NCBI RefSeq assembly: GCF_946221105.1
Contig: NZ_CAMICL010000028.1
Span: 1-29,460 of the forward strand
Direction of reading: 5' to 3'
Source of the DNA: an uncultured Corynebacterium sp.
GTDB taxonomy: Bacteria; Actinomycetota; Actinomycetes; Mycobacteriales; Mycobacteriaceae
DNA length: 29,460 nt
The position numbers and the translations under genes are program-made. Positions 15,516 through 20,918 of this stretch are shown here, in pieces; positions within the stretch are counted from its first letter, which is position 1; each line of letters opens with the position of its first letter. The notes beneath the pieces were generated by a model. The model had not been told where the DNA came from, searched no databases, and saw nothing but the letters and a program-made list of their open reading frames with translations.

Positions 15516-15690
15516 GACTAGCCGAATGATGGATTCGCGGTTCGGGAAGATACCCACAACATCGGTGCGCCGGCGGATCTCCCGGTTTAACCGCTCGGTG
15601 GGGTTGTTCGACCACACTTTTGTCCACACTGGTTTCGAGGCTGCGGTAAACGCCATCAGCAAGAGTTACACCACACTAAGGGACGCAACC
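15516..15690 (-). pseudogene. IS256-family transposase remnant with apparent terminal sequence
   Basis: The minus strand encodes KPVWTKVWSNNPTERLNREI and RRRTDVVGIFPNRESIIRLV, the highly conserved C-terminal part of IS256/Mutator transposases. The following GAVLAEQ-type tail is missing and the N-terminal four fifths is absent. At the other side it is joined within a few codons to a stretch ending in CACCACACTAAGGGACGCAA (15669-15688 region), which I think resembles an IS256-type terminal repeat. It is a deletion derivative, not mobile by itself. It marks the left border of the AT-rich island. Confidence 0.7.
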
Positions 15691-15807
15691 CCCGTGTAAT
15701 GGCCGAAAAGACTAGACGGTGCAACCTATCCGGAAATTCAGTACTAGCTACGCGGATTACCGGTACTACCTTCCCTAAAACTGCAGGATAACTGCGGGTT
15801 CAAAAGG

Positions 15808-15837
15808 TTGGTGCCTACGAGATCGAGTCGGGATAAT
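15808..15837 (+). promoter_or_regulatory. Candidate promoter of the AT-rich island
   Basis: TTGGTG (15808-15813), an 18-base spacer, then GATAAT (15832-15837), with TAATAT overlapping. It is about 150 bases upstream of the first island gene, whose leader holds a palindrome and runs of A and T. Confidence 0.4.
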
Positions 15838-15877
15838 ATATGTTTTGGAGTGCTCTGACAATGATTTTGGGAAAAAA

Positions 15878-15891
15878 TATACGTTCGTATA
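15878..15891. other. Palindrome TATACG-tt-CGTATA in the leader of the secreted protein
   Basis: Perfect 6-bp arms with a 2-base centre, flanked by A6 on the left and T5-C-T6 on the right. It could be an operator, or an attenuator-like terminator if the RNA opens the inner pairs, between the promoter and the first island gene. Confidence 0.4.
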
Positions 15892-15984
15892 CGTTTTTCT
15901 TTTTTCGCTTTTAAATTTGTCTACTGCATGCGATCTTAGGGGTGTCCGAATTTTCATCCATCTCCTCTCGAAAGGTTTAATAGC

Positions 15985-16644
15985 ATGTATCGTCCCAAGA
16001 AATCTACGCTTTTGGCGGTGCTGACTACCGCAGCAACAGTTTTTGTTCCGGCTAATGCTAGTGCCGAGACTGTGACTGACCCCGATGTATCGTCTCAGAA
16101 TAATGAGTCTCCGTCTTCTGTGTCCTCAGGATTGGCCGAAAAAGCAGATTCCTATGTTTCTCTACGAGGAGATCAATTCTCGGTTGATAGCGAGGCAGAA
16201 AGCGTTTTTTCCCAAAAAGATCTGCAGGAAATTGAAAACGAGGTAAAGGCTCAGAACAAAATGATCAACGAGGCCAAGGCTGATAGCAACCTCGAGATGA
16301 AGGTAGCGGGAGATTCGGTAACCTTCTGGGAAAAGGGACCGAAGATCTCGAGCTCCGATAATGATGACATTGATCCATACTTTCAAGAAGGCCGGAATGG
16401 AATTGAATTCCATGGCACTACTGTAAGGGTGTTGCTGTCCAAAACGACGATCAACCGTGTGGGTGCCGGTGTTGCAATCGGTGGAATTTGGGTTCCCGAA
16501 CCAGTAATTTCCAAAATCCTAGCTACTGTAGGGGTTATTGCTGGCGTTGCACCTGGTGGCGTATATGCCGACTATGGTATTAGTTCGATTGTGTTTGGTG
16601 CTTTTGCGCTTACCGCAGTTCCTAAGCGGGTTGGTTTTCAATAA
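15985..16644 (+). CDS. Secreted protein of unknown function with hydrophobic glycine-rich C-terminus
   Basis: I do not recognise this 219-residue protein. Residues 1-28 form a Sec signal peptide (KKSTLLAVLTTAATVFVPANASA). Residues 29-120 are polar, rich in Ser, Glu, Asn and Lys, with a helical stretch (KDLQEIENEVKAQNKMINEA). The last 65 residues turn hydrophobic and glycine-rich: VGAGVAIGGIWVPEP, ILATVGVIAGVAPGG, SSIVFGAFALTAVP, ending KRVGFQ. A pro-part followed by a membrane-active tail is the build of some secreted bacteriocins or pore formers; that reading is inference. GAAAGG precedes ATG 15985. Composition is far lower in GC than the flanks, suggesting acquisition. A small membrane protein and a secreted protease follow. 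Confidence 0.8.
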   Translation: MYRPKKSTLLAVLTTAATVFVPANASAETVTDPDVSSQNNESPSSVSSGLAEKADSYVSLRGDQFSVDSEAESVFSQKDLQEIENEVKAQNKMINEAKADSNLEMKVAGDSVTFWEKGPKISSSDNDDIDPYFQEGRNGIEFHGTTVRVLLSKTTINRVGAGVAIGGIWVPEPVISKILATVGVIAGVAPGGVYADYGISSIVFGAFALTAVPKRVGFQ

Positions 16645-16738
16645 ATTATTCCTGAACTAAGCGCTAAGGGATCGGCGGTAGCGTGATTGGGATGTTGCGA
16701 TACGGATGTTGCTGTATTGTTTAGATGACACCTAACGA

Positions 16739-16761
16739 GAATCTTTCGACTAGGAAGATTC
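16739..16761 (+). other. Hairpin in front of the small membrane gene
   Basis: GAATCTT (16739-16745) pairs with AAGATTC (16755-16761), extended by a G-U and a C-G pair around a 5-base loop. It ends 22 bases before the TTG start. There is no T run. It may protect or regulate the message; TATTGT (16715) is a possible -10 nearby. Confidence 0.35.
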
Positions 16762-16783
16762 AAAATGGTTGGGAGAGGAAATT

Positions 16784-16921
16784 TTGTGGAAAAAGCTCTT
16801 GGCCACTGGGGGCGTTCTTCTGATGGCGTTTTCCGTTTACGCTAAGTGGCCGTATGCCGTGACGATTGCTCTAGCAATTTTGGTCATTCTCCTCCTATTT
16901 GTTCCCTATGGGAAGAAGTAA
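16784..16921 (+). CDS. Small two-helix membrane protein (45 residues)
   Basis: The peptide starts MWKKLLATGGVLLMAFSVYA, continues KWPYAVTIALAILVILLLFV and ends PYGKK. Two hydrophobic segments flank a Lys-Trp-Pro turn, and both ends are basic, so it should be an integral membrane hairpin. The TTG start is preceded by GAGAGG at a normal distance; a perfect terminator follows directly, which supports a real transcription unit ending here. Such peptides next to a secreted, membrane-active protein are often immunity or export partners, but nothing in this sequence proves it. It could also be a toxin of its own. Confidence 0.65.
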   Translation: MWKKLLATGGVLLMAFSVYAKWPYAVTIALAILVILLLFVPYGKK

Positions 16922-16927
16922 AACCTG

Positions 16928-16973
16928 AGCAGAGGTAGAGATTTAGATATACCTACCTCTGCTTTATTTTTAT
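16928..16973 (+). terminator. Strong rho-independent terminator after the small membrane gene
   Basis: Perfect 11-bp stem AGCAGAGGTAG (16928-16938) / CTACCTCTGCT (16953-16963) with a 14-base AT-rich loop, then TTATTTTTATT. Confidence 0.9.
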
Positions 16974-17009
16974 TATTTACTAATTAAGGAAAAAGAAATT
17001 ACTGCAATA

Positions 17010-17681
17010 ATGAGCCGTGTAGCCCTTTTCTCTTTGGCTAGTGTATTGATAGCGGCCCCGGCTTCATCAGCATCTATTGCGCAGCAGCAGAATTCCGATC
17101 CTCTTTCATACATAGAAAGTGGTGACGAGATACAGGTGGGCCCTCCTCAAGGGGCGGTGACGTGTTCTGTAACTATCATTTCCCAACGACGGGCCTTGAC
17201 TGCAGGTCACTGCGGCGAAAAAGCGGATGAGGTGTATTCAAAAGGTAGGCGTATTGGAAGTATTGGAGAAAATTACTTGTTGAGTAGCCAAGGATCGGAT
17301 GTTTCAGAAATCCTTCTTTATCCCCCTACCGATTACGATCTCCGGGTCGATAAAGTCAGTGATAAAGAAGTCGAAATCCCTTCCACTATTTTTACGAAAA
17401 CGTTTCTTGGAGGGAGAATTGAGGGGACTATCGACGACAAGAACCTATATTGTGAGAGTTTTTCCCTAGCGGGGAGGAATTTCCAGGCGCGCACTCTTAA
17501 AGCTCAAATAGCTTCAAAACCTGGGGATTCGGGTGCTCCTGTCTATAATTCTTCAGGGGAATTGGTAGCCCTTATTGAAGGCGGCAATGGTAAAGGTGAT
17601 ACTACTATTACGCCAATTTCCTTTCTGGAGAGAAAAGGTCTTGAAGACTATCCGGCTAGTGATTGTAAAATGAATAAATAA
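17010..17681 (+). CDS. Secreted trypsin-like serine protease of the AT-rich island
   Basis: A 223-residue S1-family protease. Residues 1-21 are a signal peptide (ALFSLASVLIAAPASSA). Catalytic His in ALTAGHCGEKAD (about residue 68), Asp candidates in SDVSEILLY or TDYDLRVD (about 96-113), Ser in SKPGDSGAPVYN (about 175). Cysteines pair as VTCSVTI with GHC, and LYCES with SDCKMNK. Unlike the protease at 8822 it has no C-terminal anchor, so it is probably released. The two share TAGHCGEK, so this is a low-GC relative. ATG 17010 lies 19 bases after the AAGGA site; the in-frame ATT 16998 would be seven bases from it (see findings). It may process the neighbouring secreted protein. Confidence 0.85.
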   Translation: MSRVALFSLASVLIAAPASSASIAQQQNSDPLSYIESGDEIQVGPPQGAVTCSVTIISQRRALTAGHCGEKADEVYSKGRRIGSIGENYLLSSQGSDVSEILLYPPTDYDLRVDKVSDKEVEIPSTIFTKTFLGGRIEGTIDDKNLYCESFSLAGRNFQARTLKAQIASKPGDSGAPVYNSSGELVALIEGGNGKGDTTITPISFLERKGLEDYPASDCKMNK

Positions 17682-17744
17682 ATGTATCAATTTATTCTCT
17701 AGTCGATAACTTCGTTTTTGTTGATTCGTTGCGACTACTACACA

Positions 17745-17791
17745 AAAGGAGATGCGGACGACATCCCCAGGATTTCGTCCGCATCTCCTTT
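17745..17791. terminator. Perfect 17-bp hairpin closing the AT-rich island (possible bidirectional terminator)
   Basis: The left arm (17745-17761) and right arm (17775-17791) match without a mismatch around a 13-base loop. The left arm begins AAAGGAGATGCGGACG. T runs are short on both sides (TTT on plus, TTTT on minus), so it is a weak bidirectional terminator or a repeat. It lies exactly between the AT-rich island and the truncated ankyrin gene, three bases before homology begins. Confidence 0.65.
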
Positions 17792-17793
17792 CA

Positions 17794-17994
17794 CTGGCCA
17801 TCGAGACCAAAGCGGATGACGATAAGCAGCGGCGTCCGCTGTACGAGGCCTTGTTCACGTCGGGGAAGTTAGATCTAGATCTTTCGTACAACTCCGAAGA
17901 CCCGAAAATGAGCATCGGGGAGTGGTTGAGGATGAACACCGACCGCCGTCTCGACCAGCACTACGTTCTCGACGAGTTTTTGAAAGGCTATTGA
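17794..17994 (+). pseudogene. 5'-truncated ankyrin-type paralogue
   Basis: From 17794 the frame reads LAIETKADDDKQRRPLYEAL, then IGEWLRMNTDRR, and ends YVLDEFLKGY. It matches the last third of the next gene (LAVKTGAESDEQRRPIYEAL, IGRWLRMCVDRQ, KVLDEFLTARGF). The N-terminal two thirds are missing, replaced by the hairpin and island. Its stop (17992-17994) is 11 bases before the intact copy, in whose ribosome site (GAGGAGG) it ends, so the two were a tandem pair. The fragment lacks its own start signals and is probably not functional. Confidence 0.75.
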
Positions 17995-18005
17995 GGAGGC
18001 CAACT

Positions 18006-18530
18006 ATGTCAAGCAGCCCGCTGTATGTCGCCCGAAATGGCACCCACGAAGAGTTTTTGGAGGTCTATGACCCGGATGAGCATGGTGCCACCGAGATGCT
18101 TCTCGCTGGTCTGATCAATCGTGATCCGGACGCACGGGCCAGGATCAGCAACGACATGCTGGACCGGGGTGCGGACCCGACTGTGGTGGATCACGGGCAG
18201 AACACGTTGACGCTGTTGTTGAGTCACGATGATCTCGGTGAGGGCGATGCGGCACTTGTGCAGCGGCTTGTCGACGGCGGCGCCGACGTGGACTTCCGCG
18301 AAAGCCACGGCGATGTGCCGATCAAGCTCGCGGTGAAGACCGGCGCCGAAAGCGACGAGCAACGCCGACCCATTTACGAGGCGCTATTCGGCAAGAACGT
18401 GGATTTGGATGAGCCGTCGAGTGTGCGCAACCCCAAAAACACAATTGGCCGGTGGCTGCGCATGTGCGTGGACCGCCAGCCGGAAGACCTCAAAGTTTTG
18501 GACGAGTTTCTCACCGCCCGCGGCTTCTAG
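18006..18530 (+). CDS. Ankyrin-repeat-like protein
   Basis: A 174-residue soluble protein without a signal peptide. Ankyrin-like units are visible at about residues 27-60 (ATEMLLAGLINRDPDARARI, MLDRGADPTVVDH), 68-100 (TLTLLLSHDDLGEGDAALVQ, RLVDGGADVDFRE) and 102-125 (GDVPIKLAVKTG). The D-G-G-A-D-V-D and R-G-A-D-P turns are typical. ATG 18006 has GAGGAGG before it. The fold binds proteins; no enzymatic motif is present. A decapitated paralogue lies upstream, and tandem ankyrin copies of this kind often act as immunity proteins beside toxins, an inference only. The stop codon overlaps the opposite maf stop in a shared CTAG. Confidence 0.8.
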   Translation: MSSSPLYVARNGTHEEFLEVYDPDEHGATEMLLAGLINRDPDARARISNDMLDRGADPTVVDHGQNTLTLLLSHDDLGEGDAALVQRLVDGGADVDFRESHGDVPIKLAVKTGAESDEQRRPIYEALFGKNVDLDEPSSVRNPKNTIGRWLRMCVDRQPEDLKVLDEFLTARGF

Positions 18531-19117
18531 GCCCAGAAGTCGGACGCGTTCAGGCCGAAGCGGTACAGGCAGCGGCGCAGCAGCGGCATGGACAGGCCGA
18601 TCACGCTGGTGGGGTCGCCGTCGATGGAGTCGATGAACCAGCTGCCCAGCGCCTCCAGGGTGAATGCGCCGGCGCACTCGAGCGGTTGGCCCGATTCGGC
18701 ATAGGCCTGGATGTCGGCGTCGGAGACGTCGCCGAAGCGGATAGTGGTGGCAACGGTGTCCACCACCCATTCGCCACCGAACCAGACCGCGTGGCCCGTG
18801 AGCAGCTGCGCAACCTTGCCGCGCTGCGCTTTCCAGCGCTCGACGGTCGCCTCCACGGTGTGGGGTTTGCCCAGAAGCTCGCCGTCGAGCAGCAGCATGG
18901 AGTCGCAGCCGACCACCACGTCGTCGGGGAATTCGGCGATTGCCGTCTCAGCTTTGGCGCGGGCGAGCGTGGAAACGGTGGTGGCCGCATCGACGCCGTG
19001 AAGCGATGCGATCACTGCGTCCTCGTCGATGTGCGCCGGACGCAGCACCGGGGTAACCCCGCCTTGCTCGAGCAGCATGCGCCGCGACGGCGACTGCGAC
19101 GCCAACACCAGCCGCAT
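18527..19117 (-). CDS. maf: Maf-like nucleotide pyrophosphatase
   Basis: A 196-residue NTP pyrophosphatase that hydrolyses non-canonical or modified nucleotides (house-cleaning; linked to septum control in other bacteria). It starts MRLVLASQSPSRRMLLEQGG, with the Maf substrate loop S-x-S-P-x-R, then DDVVVGCDSMLLLDGELLGKP (core Asp near residue 70) and VSDADIQAYAESGQPLECAGAF with SFIDSIDGDPTSVIGLSMP at the end, both family hallmarks. The ATG overlaps the accE stop by one base (TAATG), so it is co-translated with the carboxylase genes. Confidence 0.92.
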   Translation of the reverse strand: MRLVLASQSPSRRMLLEQGGVTPVLRPAHIDEDAVIASLHGVDAATTVSTLARAKAETAIAEFPDDVVVGCDSMLLLDGELLGKPHTVEATVERWKAQRGKVAQLLTGHAVWFGGEWVVDTVATTIRFGDVSDADIQAYAESGQPLECAGAFTLEALGSWFIDSIDGDPTSVIGLSMPLLRRCLYRFGLNASDFWA

Positions 19118-19302
19118 TAGAAGTACGCCGCAGAGGCGAAGGCGTGCGGGTTGAACGCGGCGGCGGGGTGCGATGCGCCCCAGCCGTTCGCGTCCGGCTG
19201 CACCCCGGCCAGCTTGCGCTCGCGCTGCAGCTGCTCAAGCACCTGCGACAGCGCGGCGAGCTCTGCCTCGGTGGGGTTGCCCTTGAGTACCTGAATGTCC
19301 AC
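19117..19302 (-). CDS. accE: Acyl-CoA carboxylase epsilon subunit
   Basis: A 61-residue protein, starting MDIQVLKGNPTEAELAALSQ, which matches the N-terminal helix of AccE (pfam ACC_epsilon type: V-x-x-G-N-P-T-x-E-E-L-A-A-L). A charged segment (LQRERKLAG) and a Trp-containing, Ala/His-rich tail (GWGASHPAAAF) follow. AccE binds the carboxyltransferase-biotin carboxylase complex of actinobacteria and stimulates it. The start is GTG 19302 with a perfect AAAGGAGG site six bases upstream. It sits 19 bases after the carboxyltransferase gene and overlaps maf. Confidence 0.88.
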   Translation of the reverse strand: MDIQVLKGNPTEAELAALSQVLEQLQRERKLAGVQPDANGWGASHPAAAFNPHAFASAAYF

Positions 19303-19321
19303 GTCAGCCTCCTTTTCGTGG

Positions 19322-20836
19322 TTAGAGCGGGATGTTGCCGTGCTTCTTCTGCGCCGGGTAGGCCACCTTGCGCTCCAGCAGGCGCAGGCCCTCCAGCACG
19401 CGGGCGCGGGTGGCGGACGGCTCGATCACCGCGTCGACTAGGCCGCGCTCGGTGGCCACGTACGGGTTTAGGTTCTCCTCGGCGTACTGCTCGGCGTCGG
19501 TGCCGATGGCTTCGGCGGCGGTGGGGGCGTCTGCAAGCGCGATCTGGGCGGTCGGCCACGCGAACACTAGGTCCGCGCCCAAACCCTTGGAGCCCAGCAG
19601 TGCATAGGAGGGGCCGAACGCCTTGCGGGTGACCACGGTGATCGTGCCCACCTGGGCTTCGGCGAACGCGTAGGCGAGAGCAGCCGCGGCGGCAGAGGAG
19701 CCTGCGCGCTCCTCCTCGACGGCCGGCAGGAAGCCCGGCGAGTCCACGAACTGCACGATCGGCAGGTTGAACGCGTCGCAGGTGCGGATGAAGCGCGCGG
19801 CCTTGCGGGCGGCGTCGCGGGTCAGGCAGCCGGCCAACACGCTCGGCTGCGTGGCGACGACACCAACGGCACGCCCGCCGACATGCGCAAACCCGGTGAC
19901 CACAGAGCCCGCGTAACCTGCGGAAAGCTCGAAGAAGTCCCCGTCTGTGACGGCGTTGACCACGTCCAGCACGTCGTAGGGCTGGTTGTCGTCGTCTGGG
20001 ATGAACGTGTCCAGGTCAGCACCGGAACCGGTAGCCTCGGCGCCCAGCGGGGACGCGGCCTTGTTGTTCAGCGGCAGGTAGCCCACCACCGCACGCGCGA
20101 GCTCCACGGCCTCCACGTCGGTGGCGGCGGTCAGCTGCGCCAGGCCGGTCTCCGCGGCGTGGACGGCGCTGCCGCCGAGCTCCTCGGCAGTGGTTTCGGT
20201 CTCGGTCACCTTGCTCACGATGTCGGCGGTGGTCACGTGCATCGACGCGCCCTCGGCCATGACGGTGATGTCCGCCAGCGGCACGGTCGCCGCGGTCAGC
20301 GCCGCCGCGTCGCCAGCCACGACTGCGATCTGCGGGATCAGCCCGGAGGCACGGGTGGCGGCGCGCAGGATCTGCGCCTGCATGTGTGCGGTGACAATGC
20401 CTTCCTTCCAGCGCGGGCCGGTGGAGTCATAGATGCCGATCAGCGGCACGCCGGTCTTGGTGGCCAGGTCGTAGATCTTGAGCATCTTCTCGGCGTAGAC
20501 CTCGCCGATTTGCCCCTCGAAGACGGTGGGGTCTTGGGAGAAGACGCAGACGCGGCGGCCGTCGATAAGCCCGTAGCCCGTGACCACGCCGTCGGTGGAG
20601 GGCTTGGACTTGTCCATCTTGTACGCCTCGACGCGGTGCTTCGCCAGCGCGTCGGTTTCCACGAACGTGCCTTCGTCCACAAGCTTGAGCACGCGCTCGC
20701 GGGCGGTGGCGGCCCCGGCTGCGTGCACTGCGTCGATCGCGTCCTGACCGACCGGGGCCTGCGCCTCATCCAGGCGGTTGCGCAGATCCTGGATGCGGCC
20801 CGCGGTGGTGGTCATGTCGGGTTTGGATGAACTCAT
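19322..20836 (-). CDS. dtsR2: Acyl-CoA carboxylase carboxyltransferase beta subunit, DtsR2-like, with degenerate active-site loops
   Basis: A 504-residue protein built as two crotonase-like halves. Ends match corynebacterial DtsR2 closely (KPDMTTTAGRIQDLRNRLDE; ERGLVDAVIEP; KKHGNIPL). Key loops do not: where carboxyltransferases have GAGARIQEG the protein has DSTGPRWKEG; for GxCAGGxxYSPAL it has VAGDAAALTAATVPLAD; for the G-I-I-R-x-G-A motif, SSAAAAALAYAF; RKAYGGAY reads RKAFGPSY; and after WPTAQIA the G-x-x-G-A-V segment and about 20 residues are absent. Length is about 30 below the usual 535. Catalysis on acyl-CoA is doubtful; a structural or regulatory subunit is possible. ATG 20836 overlaps what may be a leaderless transcript start. 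Confidence 0.8.
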   Translation of the reverse strand: MSSSKPDMTTTAGRIQDLRNRLDEAQAPVGQDAIDAVHAAGAATARERVLKLVDEGTFVETDALAKHRVEAYKMDKSKPSTDGVVTGYGLIDGRRVCVFSQDPTVFEGQIGEVYAEKMLKIYDLATKTGVPLIGIYDSTGPRWKEGIVTAHMQAQILRAATRASGLIPQIAVVAGDAAALTAATVPLADITVMAEGASMHVTTADIVSKVTETETTAEELGGSAVHAAETGLAQLTAATDVEAVELARAVVGYLPLNNKAASPLGAEATGSGADLDTFIPDDDNQPYDVLDVVNAVTDGDFFELSAGYAGSVVTGFAHVGGRAVGVVATQPSVLAGCLTRDAARKAARFIRTCDAFNLPIVQFVDSPGFLPAVEEERAGSSAAAAALAYAFAEAQVGTITVVTRKAFGPSYALLGSKGLGADLVFAWPTAQIALADAPTAAEAIGTDAEQYAEENLNPYVATERGLVDAVIEPSATRARVLEGLRLLERKVAYPAQKKHGNIPL

Positions 20837-20844
20837 AACGCCTC

Positions 20845-20850
20845 AGTCTA
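20845..20850 (-). promoter_or_regulatory. Candidate -10 (TAGACT) for dtsR2, leaderless
   Basis: Read on the minus strand, TAGACT ends eight bases before the ATG, so transcription would begin at or within two bases of the start codon. The same hexamer occurs before lpdA. Confidence 0.35.
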
Positions 20851-20918
20851 GATTCCATGTGCACTGCATTGCTTATCGACGGCTCCGCGCCCCACGTTTC
20901 AGCTACCAGCCCACGCGC

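Noticed and set aside
15421..15699. 92-codon plus-strand frame across the IS256 remnant as a real gene
   Set aside because: Beyond about residue 30 it is the reverse strand of a conserved transposase block, so only its 5' start may be real.
15775..15957. Minus-strand 60-codon frame in the AT-rich leader
   Set aside because: Overlaps the promoter, palindrome and T runs; no ribosome site or family resemblance.
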